Shown in pieces: positions 11,776 through 23,889 of a stretch of DNA of 64,000 nucleotides. The stretch is taken from assembly GCA_021234155.1 (NCBI GenBank), contig JAJEKV010000020.1, forward strand, positions 18,837,018 through 18,901,017, written 5' to 3'. Origin of the DNA: Isoetes taiwanensis (taxonomy: Eukaryota; Streptophyta; Lycopodiopsida; Isoetales; Isoetaceae). Every line of letters begins with the position of its first letter. Positions within the stretch are counted from its first letter, which is position 1. The notes beneath the pieces were generated by a model. It was not told the origin of the DNA and made no database searches. It saw only the letters and a list, made by a program, of their open reading frames with translations. Made by a program: the position numbers and the translations under genes.

Positions 11776-12433
11776 TGTTACGGCTCAATGCCGGCTCGGG
11801 GGAGTGGTTCGGGTTAACGCATCGGGAATCCATAGTTTAAAGTTTAGTAAATTATTTGGAGATAGTATTTCTTATGCCACTAGGGCCAATGTTGGCAATT
11901 TAGAGATTTAATGGAATAATGAACCATTGGCTTTAAAAATAGCAATATTAAAACAATGGGCTGATAACGGGACGCGGCAATTTAACGAGAAGTATCTCGG
12001 ACCTGTAAGGATCTTCCGGATCCGATCAGAGAAAGATCGATCCAGCAGGAAAAAGGCAGAGCTATTGATATCTCTGGCCGATTTTAGCATCTTGGGATCT
12101 TTTCCCTGTAACTAGATAATTTCGGATGGATAAAGGGATATTTTAAAATAGACGGACCCAGCCTATATAAGCGTGGAAACTTCTTGATGCCGAGGCGAAA
12201 AAAATCCGGTTGCTTGATTGAGTGATCTCCTTGCCTTGCTAAAGTCTTCCTAACTAGAGTCCGGTTCTCTGAATTCTCTTAAGACTGTAATCCGGTTTGT
12301 GGTGCCGGCGGGATAACGAATTCTCGTTGTAAAGCCCGAACCCGTTGGGTGGTCTAAACCTTCTAAAGATTGAAGGGAAGTTTTTCTTTTGCTTTTAGCT
12401 ATTGAATTTGTTCAAGAGTACTTCGTTGTATCA
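11776..12433 (+). repeat. element B 5' LTR
   Basis: 658 bp, starting TGTTACGGCTCAATGCC and ending GTTGTATCA. A TATA-like TATATAAG lies near 12163-12170, a plausible promoter for the element's transcript. Its partner is at 17440-18097. Confidence 0.93.
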
Positions 12434-12450
12434 AGTTGGTATCGGAGCGA
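12434..12450 (+). promoter_or_regulatory. element B primer-binding site
   Basis: AGTTGGTATCGGAGCGA follows the LTR end directly. TGGTATC.GAGC is the usual plant initiator tRNA-Met primer complement, with one change (G for A). Confidence 0.8.
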
Positions 12451-12469
12451 ACCGTTCTTGAACCCCGTG

Positions 12470-12944
12470 AACGATGGCTCACCGTTACAATATCTGAAGA
12501 GCAATACCAAAGAGGCCTTAAGAATCTGGCGACTTTATCGCTACCGGATAAGCGTTACCACGACCTACATCCCCAGAAGATTATCAAGTATAAACTAGAG
12601 CAGATTGCTCTACTCTATGGCTTCCTTCCTAGTAATGCCCAACCACCTCCATTACCTAGAGATCCTCCACCGCTCATCCACCACCACCGAAAATCCGCCG
12701 CCGGATCGGGCAACCCGGATCTTCGATGATTTGAAACCGACACGCCAACTAAAAGGAATAAGGCTCCTAAATGGTTGGAAAAAAGTTGATCCGCCATACT
12801 TTCATTGGCGGAGCGCCCGCAAAAGCCAATGCAAGTAATAAGCTTCCTGGGGATATGGGAAAAGTTCTTTGAAAGGGTTAACGCGACTGAACAGGAAAAA
12901 CTGCAAGCCATGGACACATATTTAGATGAACAAGCTCAAGTCTG
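12470..12944 (+). pseudogene. element B gag N-terminal region, broken
   Basis: An ATG at about 12474 is followed by an early stop. Gag-like sequence continues in shifting frames to the next ORF, including an FIGGAPAKANA-like stretch (Gypsy Gag entry) near 12800-12830 and a QAVWW-type motif near 12935-12950. Several small frameshifts separate this from the main gag-pol frame. Confidence 0.6.
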
Positions 12945-15116
12945 GTGGCAAGGTCGCAGATTAATGCAACTGGGTTAACTCATGGGCAGTTTTTCGTAGT
13001 GCATTTGAAGCCCATTATTTGCCTGCGAATTATTACAGGATATTGCAAAAAGAATGGGACCTTGTTAAACAGGATGACGGAATCCGAATATTACATGAAA
13101 TTTAGTCATCTAGGTTCACAAGTCAGGAACTTGGGTGAACACGAACTCTTAAGGAAGTTTGTCAATGGGTTAAGGGAGGACATATTTGCAGAGTTAGATC
13201 TTATTGAACCAGTCAGCATGGAGGATGCAATAAAGAAAGCAGGAGCTGCAGAACGAAAGTTAAACCCCAAGGCTCGTAAGTTGGTTATATGGGAAGGAGC
13301 GCCTTCTCGTGAACAGAAAAGGCCAAAGCGAGAAAAATTTGAAAATAGAAGAGATAAGAAAAATAAAAGGGGGCGTGATGAGCGTAGGACCAGGTTCAAT
13401 GGGAGGAATGGAAAACGCTCTAATAATGCACAGAAGCCCAAACAGGAACAGAGTAAAGGGCCAAAGACTGGATGTTATAATTGTGGGGGTCCACATTATC
13501 AATCCAACTGCCCAAAGAATACAGCCCCGGCAGATAAAAATACAAAGAAAGTACAGTTTAAAGAACCGCCGCCTAAGGAAAGGCAAGTTGCTCAATCTCA
13601 CCATGTGGAAGATAGACCCGAAACTTCTAAGGAAGGAGAGGAAAGAAATAAAGGAAAGCTTGCAGCCATTGAGCAGGAAAAAGGGAGACTGCAAATTGCA
13701 TACCTAAAGAATTTGACAGAAGACGATACAGGGTCTTCGGAAGCATGGTTGTTTAAGATGAAAGGTTCAGTAAAAGGACAAGATGTGACTGTTTTACTTG
13801 ATGATGGTTCAACACATGACTTTATCTCGCAGGACTTGGTGTACAAGTTAGGATTACCTATCTGTGATTTGCAAACAAAAATCACAGTGGTGCAGGGTTT
13901 GAAAGGTCCTAGGAACCAGTGCGATAAGTATGTGGTAGCTCCTATCCAAATAGGGCAGTATTCAGAAGAAAGGATTTTGATTATGGCTCCTCTAGAAACT
14001 ATGGATGTGATATTAGGAATTGGATGGCGAGAACAGTATGATGCCCGACCTAATTATAGGGAGAAGACCGTAACTATAATGGTTGAAGGGCAACCCTTGA
14101 AGTTGTGTACAGATTCCACATCTCAAGCAGAACCCCTACTGACATACTCTGAAACTAAGAAGTTAATACAGAGTGAAGCTGAATCATACTTTATATATTT
14201 GAGAAAATCTGATCCGCCATCACAGGTGCCTCTCGAATTATACAGTTTTTTGAGACAATTCGATGATCTTTTTAAGGATGAGGAAACTTTAGATTTACCT
14301 CCTCATCGTCCAGAGGATCATCCTATACAGTTGCAAGAAAACGCTAAACCTCCAAACAGGGCGCCTTATAGAGTTAGCCATTTTGAGAAATTAGAGCTTG
14401 AGAAACAGATAGCAGAGATGTTAGAACGACAGCTAATACGGCCAAGCTGTTCCCCTTTTGGTGCACCTGTTATTCTTATCAAAAAGAAAGATAAGGGATA
14501 TAGAATGTGTGTGGATTATAGAGCTCTAAATAAGTTGACTGTTAAGGATAAATTCCCAGTGCCCAGAGCAGATGACCTATTTGATGAATTACGAGGTGCT
14601 TGCATATTTAGCAAAATTGATTTGAAATCAGGATATCATCAAATCCGAATTAGGGAAGAAGACATTGGTAAAACGGCATTCAGAACAACCTTTGGTCACT
14701 ATGAGTTTCGTGTAATGCCTTTTGGTCTAACTAATGCCCCGGCAACTTTCTGCCGTCTTATGGGGAGAGTTTTGGCACCCGTACTAGGAAAAAGTGTTGT
14801 GGTCTTCTTTGACGATATACTTATATATAGTAGAACTATTGAGGAGCACAAGCAACACCTTCAGCAGGTTTTTGACCTTCTGAGGCAAAATAAGCTGTTT
14901 GTTAATGAATCTAAGAGCAGGTTCTTTATGCAAGAAGTTGGATATTTAGGTCATATCATATCCAAAGAAGGCATACGTATGGATCCCGAAAAGATTAGGG
15001 TTATTATTGATTGGCCTCGGCCTGAAAACCTCAAGGACTTACGATCTTTTGTGCGCTTATGCAAGCATTTATCGAAGATTTGTGAAGGATTTTGCAAAAA
15101 TAACCCTTCCTCTTAG
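12945..15116 (+). pseudogene. element B gag-protease-reverse transcriptase
   Basis: A long open frame of 723 codons. After a Gag core, a zinc knuckle (CYNCGGPHYQSNC, residues ~178-190) binds RNA. The protease site reads LLDDGSTHDF where D-S/T-G is expected, so the second active-site residue is Asp. Reverse transcriptase runs from about residue 490: IDLKSGYHQI (motif A), FGLTNAPATF (motif B), VVFFDDILIYSR (catalytic DD). The frame ends by a frameshift near 15060, inside the RT/RNase H connection; the continuation is in another frame from about 15055. Product: capsid and replication enzymes of a Gypsy chromovirus, acting in cytoplasmic particles. Nearly intact but not functional as it stands. 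Confidence 0.9.
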
Positions 15117-16677
15117 CAGGTTTTTAAAGAAAGATACCCCCTTTGTTTGGAATCCGGAAGCCGAGGAAGCTTTCCGAATTCTGAAAGAGAACATGGCAAC
15201 TGAACCGGTATTAGTGCTACCTGATTGGAATAAGCCTTTACGTTTGTTCGATGCAAGTGGAAATGCTATTGGTGCAGTATTGATGCAAGATGGACATCCA
15301 TTAGCATATGTCAGCCGAATGCTCAAACCATTAGAGCAAAAGTATAGCACTTATGAAAAGGAATTGATTGCCTTAGTTCATGCACTTAAGAAGTGGAGGC
15401 ACTATCTTATGGGATCCAAGTTTGTAGCTCGCTTTGATCAGCAAAGCTTGAAACATATACAAACGCAGGATATTATCAATGCGCGCCAGTTAAAGCTCAT
15501 TGACACTATAAAAGATTTTGAAGGGATGCAGCTTGAATATAAGCCTGGGAAGGAGAACCAGGTTGCAGATGCATTAAGTTGGATAAGTATTCAAGCTATT
15601 TCTGTAGCAGAATTCGTTGATTTGGAACCTATGAAAAAAGAATATGTGAGCGATCCCTCCTTTGCTACTCCATATGCACAGGTACAAAAGGATGGAAGAG
15701 ATCCTTTGGCCGAGTACAGGATTCATAATGGGTTATTACTCTACCGAAATCGTACTTGTGTTACACAAGCATACAGGTTGAAGGTTATACAGGAATGTCA
15801 TGAACCTCCATATTCTGGTCATAGAGGAATTCAAGCTACTTTGGCAACCGTTAAAAGACGTTTCTTTTGGCCAAAGCTTGAAAGGGATGTAAGCAAATAT
15901 GTTGAAGCATGTCTTATTTGTCAACAAGTAAAAGCTTCTACTGGTAAGCCTGCCGGATTAGTACAGCCGTTGCCTATTCCAGAAAAACCATGGAAGCATA
16001 TTACCATGGATTTTATTCAAGGGTTACCAAAGACTGTTCACAAGAATGATCAAATTTGGACAGTAGTAGACAGGTTGTCTAAACAGGCTCATTTTATTCC
16101 TTGTAAATCTAGCATGACTGCCCCGCAAGCATGCAAGATTTTCTTAAAGGAAATATTTAAGGTCCATGGGATGCCAGATGCAATCATAACAGACAGGGAT
16201 CCCCTATTCTGTAGCAAATTTTGGGGTGGACTTATGAAAAATTTAGGCACGACTCTAAAGTTTTCCACTGCATATCATCCCCAAACAGATGGTCAGTCTG
16301 AGGTTGTCAATCGAGTTATTGAAGATATGCTAAGATCTTATGTTGCTGAAAGGAAAAGCCAGTGGGAAGAATATCCTTATCTATTGGAGTTTGCCTATAA
16401 TAACACGGTACACTCAGTTACCCAAAGAACTCCTTTTGAAGTGGTGTACAGATATTCTTTGGAGTCCCCAATTGCAAAGCTTGGAGGAGAAGTACCTGCT
16501 TCCGATGAAGCCACTACAGACTTTGCAGATATTTTGCAAGAGGTAAAGGCGCGAATCCAGAAAAGCCAGGAATTGATGGCTTCCAAACTTGCAAAGAAAC
16601 GAAAAAGGGTAGTTTACAAAAAAAGATCAATGGGTTTGGATTCATCTTCCAAAGAAGCGTCTACGGAAGATGGGTAA
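15007..16677 (+). pseudogene. element B RNase H-integrase
   Basis: Continues the polyprotein after the frameshift near 15060. RNase H: LRLFDASGNAIGAVLMQ, with YEKELIALVHALKKWRHYL (Glu) and FDQQSLKHI. Integrase zinc module: H-x-H-type start near HEPPYSGHRGIQ, then CLICQQVK. Integrase core: TMDFIQGLP (first Asp), ITDRDPLF (second Asp), the AYHPQTDGQSEVVNR block with the catalytic Glu. The second frameshift near 16640-16670 cuts off the C-terminal region. No stop codon interrupts the core. Confidence 0.9.
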
Positions 16678-17077
16678 TCGGTATGTAAAACTGGCCCCTA
16701 GATATTATGGTCCATTCCAGATTGACGACAAAGTAGGTGAGAATGCTTATTGTTTACATTTATACGGGAAATGGACTAACTTGCACCCAGTTTTTAATGT
16801 GGGAATACTGAAACCCTATAAGGGAAGTGAAATTTCTCCTGAGATTTTGCAGAAAATGGAGCAATCGGAACCTCCCAACATTAAAGATGATGAAGAGGTG
16901 CTGGAACCGGAGAAAATATTGACACATCAAGATAAGGAGACTAGAAGTTCCTCTTATCGAAGGTATCTCGTGAAATTTAAATTTCATCCATCCACCGATG
17001 CCGTATGGTATTCTAAGACTCAGTTAAAAGAATACGGTTCCTTGGTGGACGAATACGAAAGAACTTTGCAGGAATAA
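16670..17077 (+). pseudogene. element B integrase C-terminus with chromodomain-like tail
   Basis: In a third frame: GPY/F-type block (LAPRYYGPFQI), HPVFNVGILKPY, then a C-terminal segment ending RRYLVKFKFHPSTDAVWYSK, which has the spacing of a chromovirus chromodomain (Y-LVKWKG...-TWE) with changes. Such a module steers integration to marked chromatin. Joined to the previous segment by a frameshift near 16670. Confidence 0.8.
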
Positions 17078-17164
17078 TAGGCAAAGTTCAAGACCTGAAA
17101 AACTTTATATTTGGAACTCCATATTATTAATACTATTGCAGTTATTTTATAATATTGATATACA

Positions 17165-17439
17165 TAGAATTCTTTACTAACGATTGTAAAGATATTAAGA
17201 CCTCTAACCGAATTGAGGTCATCCCTAACGGAAAAGGGAACGAAAATCCTCTAAAGGAATTGAGGTAAAGAAACGAAAATCCTCTAAAGGAATTGAGGTC
17301 ATTTCTAACTGAATTGAAATGAGAAATCCGTAACCTCTAAACGAACTGAGGTTATCGAAATAAACATCCTTAGACGAATAAGGATGGACAATTTTTCCTC
17401 GAGGTTAACGTGGACGTTTAACCTCGGGAAGGGAAGGAT
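17165..17439. repeat. element B 3' spacer of short inverted motifs
   Basis: Repeated CCTCTAA.GGAATTGAGGT motifs (about 17200-17355), each a weak dyad (GACCTCTAACCGAATTGAGGTC), then ATCCTTAGACGAATAAGGAT and a CCTCGAGG...AACCTCGGG dyad before the polypurine tract. Could fold into a series of short hairpins in the RNA 3' end. Function unknown. Confidence 0.6.
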
Positions 17440-18097
17440 TGTTACGGCTCAATGCCGGCTCGGGGGAGTGGTTCGGGTTAATGCATCGGGAATCCATAGT
17501 TTAAAGTTTAGTAAATTATTTGGAGATAGTATTTCTTATGCCACTAAGGCCAATGTTGGCAATTTAGAGATTTAATGGAATAATGAACCATTGGCTTTAA
17601 AAATAGCAATATTAAAACAATGGGCTGATAATGGGACGCGGCAATTTAACGAGAAGTATCTCGGACCTGTAAGGATCTTCCGGATCCGATCAGAGAAAGA
17701 TCGATCCAGCAGGAAAAAGGCAGAGCTATTGATATCTCTGGCCGATTTTAGCATCTTGGGATCTTTTCCCTGTAACTAGATAATTTCGGATGGATAAAGG
17801 GATATTTTAAAATAGACGGACCCAGCCTATATAAGCAGCCGACTTCTTGATGCTGAGGCAGAAAAATCCGGTTGCTTGATTGAGTGATCTCCTTGCCTTG
17901 CTAAAGTCTTCCTAGCTAGAGTCTGGTTCTCTGAATTCTCTTAAGACTGTAATCCAGTTTGTGGTGCCAGCATGATAACGAATTCCTGTAGTAAAGCCCG
18001 AACCCGGTTGGGTGGTCTAAACCTTCTAAAGATTGAAGGGAAGTTTTTCTTTTGCTTTTAGCTATTGAATTTGTCTGAAGAGTACTTCGTTGTATCA
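17440..18097 (+). repeat. element B 3' LTR
   Basis: 658 bp, same length as the 5' LTR, starting TGTTACGGCTC directly after a polypurine tract and ending TTGTATCA. Differences by eye are few single-base changes plus a small cluster near 17835-17850. Confidence 0.93.
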
Positions 18098-19509
18098 GAA
18101 TCCAGAAAGGCTGAGGCATAGGAACGCAGTCAGGAAGATATGAACAAAGTCACGGAAAGTACACTTGAGTTAAATAAATTCTTAATGTTAGAGAAATCTA
18201 AAACAAATGGGTTGATTGCAACATAGCTCCTAGAGATAAGGTGATATTGGTTTTCTTTAGCTGGAGATGGTGCCTTGGTTCACGATCATGTGGAAAAGGC
18301 TAAATGCTGATGCGGTCATGAGAACTTATGGATTTTTAAGCTGGAAGCGTTGTGTTGAGGTTTCATATTAGTTGTCCCAATTAAATTCGTAAGCTAAGGA
18401 TGTGGATTTTAGTATAAGATATGAGTAACCATATCTAAGTGAATTATTCTAAGTACTGGCCATGGAGATGGAACTTGGGAGGCTTTGCAACTATGGAGAT
18501 GGAGCCATGCTATGGAATAGCCTCGCACAGATACTGGATATAGACAAGCTCTCGGTAGTTAAGGTGGTATATGGATAATTTAAGTGTTGGAATTACTAAG
18601 AAGGTGCTTAAGTGTTGGGATAGAGATGCATAACTATTGGGACTTTTATACCGATCTTTGGACAAACTACTTTGACTTTGCAGGGGACTATATCAAGGGA
18701 TGTAGGCACATGTTCAGCAAATATTCTAATGAACTTCACATGTCTTTGTCTTTGCATTGCTCCACTGTTGTCTTGATATTTGATTATGTCTATTGGAACC
18801 ACCGGGGTCGGACTTCTAGGTTTGGTGGCCTAACTTGCTCCGGCATGCTCATATTCGTTTATGATTCTCTGTGGTATTCTTGTACTCTGTGACACCGGAC
18901 GTAGTTTTCATCATCAGGATGCTACGCCAACTCTTGTGACTCCATAGTAAGAGGTCCTCCAGTGCCAGACGTGGGCTGGGAAGGGTATGCGCCTACGAGG
19001 TTCACCCCACCACTCCCATTACAGGGCTCAGAATGTGAGCTGGCTGGGCATGTTTCTGCTAACAGGGCCTGCATGTAGGCTGGCTGAGCTTCCCATTGTC
19101 TCGGAGCTATTTTATGATGGTTTGCTACTTTGACTATGTTTCTCTGCTTTTGATGCTAATGTTTGGTATTTTCTCGAATTATATTGTCATTGTGTAGTAC
19201 TGTACTCACCTAGAATCTTTTGTTTTGCTTGTGCTTATGTCTTTGTATTTAAGATTCCAAAGTATTTCCATGCATGCAGTGGCAACCAGAAATCCCCATT
19301 TAGTCACGAGGACTAACCCCATTGATATTAAATCTTGTGGATTTTTGTTGTCTTTGATGAATAAGAAAGGATCATTCCCCATGGCAAAGTGGAAGATTAA
19401 ATTCTTCACCAATACTCTAACTTTTGTCAAGTTAAGACCCATTAAATCTAGCCTTAAGTTATACAAGATCCCGAGTTGCCAGGAGGGTCAACTCGGCAGG
19501 CTCATCACA

Positions 19510-19526
19510 GTTGGTATCAGAGAGAT
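19510..19526 (+). promoter_or_regulatory. element A primer-binding site
   Basis: GTTGGTATCAGAGAGAT lies directly after the LTR end (CATCACA). It is the tRNA-iMet-type primer complement TGGTATCAGAG. Confidence 0.85.
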
Positions 19527-19614
19527 GTTAAACCTTAGAGGGAGTTTAGGAATGATTTTTACTCCTGAAGTAATTTGTTAATGCTCCTATTGTCCATGTG
19601 CATAGTAGGAGATC

Positions 19615-20870
19615 ATGGATGATGGTGGTGCTAGTGGTGCAGCAGGAGATGGAGTTCAAGACGTAACTAGTATCCTGCAAGCTATCCAGCAAGCTCTGCA
19701 GCAGAGTGCATCACAGCAAAAGAGTGAGGCTAAGAAAACAATTGATAAGGTGTTGAAGGACACCAAAAGAGAAGTGTTCACATGTGAGAACACAACAGGG
19801 GACGATGCTGATGCCTGGCTCCATAGGGTGGAGTTCTATTTTGATTTGATCAAAGCGTAGGAGTGAAGGCTCTCCTTGCTCAAGCAATGCTAGGAGGCTT
19901 TGCAAGAGTTTGGTGGGAGACATCCTGGATTGGATTTGGGGAAGACTCATGTACAGGCTACATGGGCTAATTTTAAGACTGCCTTTGAGGTCTCCAGGGT
20001 ACAAGGTTGAAAAGATGAACGAGTTCTTTGATTGTGTACATACTGGCACAGCAGAATACAACGATAAATTTAGAAGGTTGCAGCCTCATTGTCCTGCTAT
20101 GGATAAAATCAAGTTGTGTTCCAAATTTGTGAACGGCCTTCATGTAGATATCAAGAGTACGATGTCAGGAGTGGCCTATAAAGACCTTGAGGAAGTTGTT
20201 TGGGTTGCCAAAAATCGAAAAGCATATCTGGCAGAGAAAGCTGCATTAGATACGCAAAGAAAGAGACAAGCATCTTCTTCTTGGACAGTTGAGAACTCGT
20301 ATAGCCGAAGACGATCATTTAGAGGGGAGCCATCTGCTAGCCAATCTGTAGAGATCCAGAGTATTAACATGAGGAATTGGGCAGGTAACACTCAAACTGG
20401 AGGTAGCAAGTTACCCCCATGGCTCATGATGATGAAAGGTAGCGGTATTTTGAAAAGGGGCATTGTTTCTGTTGTAGGGGAACGGGGCACACAAGAAATA
20501 ATTGCCCAGTGTTTGGCAGTATGGAGGGATGTAGCTCCTCAATGCCCATGGATTCACAATAGCTAGATAGACGTGGCATGGAAGTAGAACGATCCAACTG
20601 ATATCCAAATGTTGGTAAAGGCAGAGGTCGTGAAGAACCTTGATGGAATCAAAGGGACCGTCAGCCTGAGGAAAGATGGGGTATAGATGATAGATCCATT
20701 GAGCAAGGCCAGCAAAGTGGTAAAGCTAGAGCTGCTGCAATAATGGATCGTCTGCAACACCAAATGTTTATGTACGCTGCAGAAGCTCCACATGATGGTG
20801 CTCAAGAAGCTTCTATAGTGCAAGTTCCCGGTAAGATATATAGTGGTTTTGTTTTGTCTCATTGTTAATA
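19615..20870 (+). pseudogene. element A gag, the only coding region of the element
   Basis: Starts with ATG at 19615 (MDDGGASGA), a Gln-rich coiled stretch and Gag core start (TTGDDADAWLHRVEFYFD). A TAG at about 19858 and frame changes follow. From about 19990 the core resumes (TAEYNDKFRRLQPHCPA, KLCSKFVNGLHVDIKS, a retrotransposon gag domain). A degraded CCHC knuckle lies near 20455-20520. The frame fades by 20870. No protease or polymerase follows before the polypurine tract, so in life the element supplied Gag only. Confidence 0.8.
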
Positions 20871-20952
20871 GCAGTTATGTATCTTACTTCCAATTGTTAG
20901 TGCGGGCATGATAGTTCCTAGGATCGATCCATGAGGACATGGGTTAAATTTT

Positions 20953-20964
20953 GAAGGGGGAGAC
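20953..20964 (+). promoter_or_regulatory. element A polypurine tract
   Basis: GAAGGGGGAGAC directly precedes the 3' LTR start TGTACGG, the expected primer for plus-strand DNA synthesis. Confidence 0.8.
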
Positions 20965-21551
20965 TGTACGGTCCTAGCCCGTTAGAGGCCAGGATTGCAC
21001 AATATTTGCACATAATGCATGTACATGATAAATAGGGGATATATGCATGGCATATATCCATGTAAGAAAAGGGTTTGCAAGAAAAAAAGGGGGGAATTTT
21101 TGAAAGAGGACTTTTTGGGAACGTGGTTAATTTTGCAAGAGGGTTTTGGAACTTTGTGCTGCTGTGGAGGCTAGAGCTTGAAGAGATTGGAATTTTGTGC
21201 TGTCAAGGCCAGAGCTGCATCAATATTCTTTTTCAGGTAAGGTTTCTAGTCAATTAATTTGAGGGTTGCATATGTTGCCATGATCAGATTTTCATGAGAA
21301 TCGTTGTAGACAAAGCTTGAGGGCTTTAATTTATATATTGTGGATTGGAAAGGAGAAAGCAAGATTGAATCGTCCATGGTCTATGAGGAATACATCTGTG
21401 CAGGGCAGAAAGTGCTGCCAATGGAGTCGATATTGAGGAATCAAGGATCGTTAGGGTCCTTGAACACTGATTGAAGAACTTGAAGAGAAGTTTTAAGTTG
21501 CCAAAGGTAGGGAAATCATGCTCAGAAAGGGGCAAATTCGAGCTCTGAAAC

Positions 21552-23099
21552 TGTGATGTCCCCTACTCATATACGGTGCGCTCACCGTATACAAACAGGA
21601 GTTCATCCCCCATAGCAACTCCATGCTGATACAAGGCCCTCCACATATCACTGCAACCTTGACGAGTTCCAGTGGGAAGAGTGAAGGGGTCATTTTACCC
21701 TGTCTCCCTCAGGTCCTACCTAGCTGCGGAAGCGTAAACATATATGTCAGTACAAATCTTCAACATCACATGACCATCACGAAGGATGGTTCACCACATA
21801 TCTGCATAGGCAAGATCAGTACATCACATATGGAGATTCTACCCAAGGCTCAGACTCAAGGGAGAGGACTGACAGCTTGGGCCTCCAGAAGTCATTGCAG
21901 ACAGAATTCACGGAGAATTCATGGCAATGGATTTGGCTGGCATAAGAACATGGCTTAGGGTAGTCCACTCCATCCGCCCCTCCTGTGCACACTTTGCAGA
22001 GTAGGTTGAAAAGTCTCGGGACCTGACTGTAGCCCGCCGGATGCATAGCCAAAGGGGCTACTCCTGGGTTGCATCTCCCCAGTTCCGATGGGGCAGGTAG
22101 GGATCACTCCCACCAGAGACTGGCATGCTGACTCAAGGTGACTAGAGGGCCACTGCCCGTACTCGACTTGAACTCCATGGAAGGTGTCCACCACCCCAAG
22201 AGTGTCGAACCCATGCAAAGCCCTCACGCAGTGGCGGAGCATTAGGTCTAGTGCACTATAGTCTCCGATAGGCTTTACTACCAGAGGGACGTGATCGTGA
22301 GTCAGGACATGCACCTCCTTGTAAGCCAGTCTAGTCCCTCCACCCACAACCAAGTTTGGTTCTTGTGCACAGGCCGAGTTTAATAGTGCATTAAAGAGGG
22401 CTAGCTAGGAGCGTCAACTACTAGGCTTTTAAGGCCTCTACCCTCCTTCCCAATACAATGATTCCACATAGATCATCATCACATACATATCATAGAAGAA
22501 CTAAAGAATAAGATTTAATCTAAATCACAGAGTTAGGTTCTTTAGTTATGGCTTGATATCTAGAGGTCTAGATGGCTGCTATGGGCAAATCAATAGGCTA
22601 AATCTACTTACTCTATGTCTGGGAGGCGGTTTAGACTATTGAATTGGCAAAATACCTGATCCCTGGCTTGCTCCTCCTGCTCTGAATGCATCCATGCTAC
22701 AGAACTGCTTGAAGATGAAACTAGAAAGGGAAGCTGATGAGCTAGACTGCTCAGACAGACTTCGGAGTCAAGATTGGCTCTTGGAGCAAGCAAAACGGAG
22801 TTCTAGAAGGCTGTGGACGAAAATGGAAAGTTAGGGTTCAGATGCCTTATATAAGTTAGGGCTAGGGTTTCCATTAACCCTTGAGCATGTGGGATAAATG
22901 GGTGTGGCCCACTTGCCTATATTAATTAAGTGGGCTAAAGTGTACACAATGAATAAATGTGCACACACTTGCAAGTTGCCCCCTACGGTGCTACTTGCTT
23001 AGCAACACATCGGCGTACACGTCAATCAGGATGGCGTGTACGCGTGACGAGGCAGTACAGTATACGTCCTGGGACCGTATACTGTGCTTGAACGTCACA
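21552..23099 (-). repeat. element C LTR, left copy (3' LTR in element orientation)
   Basis: 1548 bp. Contains an ATACGGTG-CGCT-CACCGTAT hairpin at 21571-21590 and an ACAGTATACG...CGTATACTGT dyad at 23057-23085. Compared with the right copy it carries a short duplication near 21900-21925 (AGAATTCACGGAGAATTCATGG). Confidence 0.93.
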
Positions 23100-23118
23100 T
23101 TCTCCCCACCTTGAAATG
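23100..23118 (-). promoter_or_regulatory. element C polypurine tract
   Basis: Read on the minus strand, CATTTCAAGGTGGGGAGAA abuts the LTR start TGTGACG, as expected for the plus-strand primer. Confidence 0.75.
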
Positions 23119-23889
23119 ATGTTGTCCGCAGCATCGTGGGTCTCCCCACCTTGGGATCTTCTTGTCCTGCAACCAACTTGATGCATACAATTTATTACTA
23201 TTATACTTACACAATTATTAGAATTACTCTAAGGTAATATTTCTAAAACATTACTACGACATTACATTATCCCAATTAACTTATCAATTCATAACTCCAT
23301 TAAAGTAAGGTACTTATTAGCCTTACTTAATACAACATTTAAGTTTATCAAAATTCAACAATTTCATATACAATTATCCTTCGAGGTACTCTTCATTCCT
23401 TGCAACACATTCCAACAAAAAAAATTGTGTTGCAAGTCTTCGTAGCTCGACCTCCTTGCCCTCCAGAGCGCTCTATTGGCCTGCAGGTCGACACTATGTT
23501 AGTACCATTTTAATTATTAATAGAATTATGGTTATAAGGTAACCACCCATCTAATTAACTAAATGAATGCATGACTAATCTCCCGGCGTAGGAAGAGGAT
23601 GCTTCTTCCATCGTGGCCATGGAGACAGCACCTTATAATGCCTAGGATGACACTCATGCCTACACCTTTAGTTGCCTTGGGCGTGAAGGATGGCGTCCTC
23701 CCCGTAGGCATTGACTAGAGGTGCTTTCCTATCAATGCATGCATGAATGGCCTCTTATCTCTCGAGGTTATCTACTTCCGTTAGACGGAAGTAGACTTTT
23801 TAATCTACCTTTCAACTCATTCAAGCAAAACTGCGGTCATGTCTACAATGACATTACACCACGTCCTAGAGATCACCGTAGTGGTCCCA
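23119..23889. other. element C 3' untranslated spacer
   Basis: About 770 bp between the end of the integrase/chromodomain frame and the polypurine tract. AT-rich with no ORF of note; an ACTTCCGTT-AGAC-GGAAGT hairpin lies near 23773-23792. Confidence 0.6.

Larger units (their letters stand above)
11776..18097 (+). mobile_element. element B: full-length Ty3/Gypsy retrotransposon, 6322 bp
   Basis: Two 658-bp LTRs (TGTTACGGCTC...TTGTATCA) bound the element, with a 5-bp target duplication GAATC at 11771-11775 and 18098-18102. Element A's 3' LTR has the empty site (CAAATGAATCC near 43332). A primer site TTGGTATCGGAGC follows the 5' LTR and a purine tract (GGGAAGGGAAGGA) precedes the 3' LTR. Coding order is gag-protease-RT-RNase H-integrase-chromodomain-like, as in chromoviruses. 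The LTRs have equal length and few visible differences, so the insertion is young. Confidence 0.95.
6466..19509 (+). repeat. element A 5' LTR, split by hAT and Gypsy B
   Basis: LTR blocks are 6466-6526, 10353-11775 and 18098-19509. They align with the 3' LTR blocks 20965-21551, 42880-43808 and 45388-46099. Two private changes are visible in this copy. A tandem copy of a 37-bp unit (GAATTTTTGAAAGAGGGCTT...) lies near 10397-10470. Extra sequence of about 415 bp at 10486-10900 is absent from the 3' LTR. A primer site follows at 19511. Confidence 0.85.

Noticed and set aside
18584-18892. Small ORF repeated at 45532-45714
   Set aside because: It lies in both LTRs of element A and has no coding signature; it is LTR sequence.
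21623-22353. Several 60-130 codon ORFs recurring at 41267-42123
   Set aside because: They fall in the two LTRs of element C on both strands and differ by stops between copies; no protein motif.
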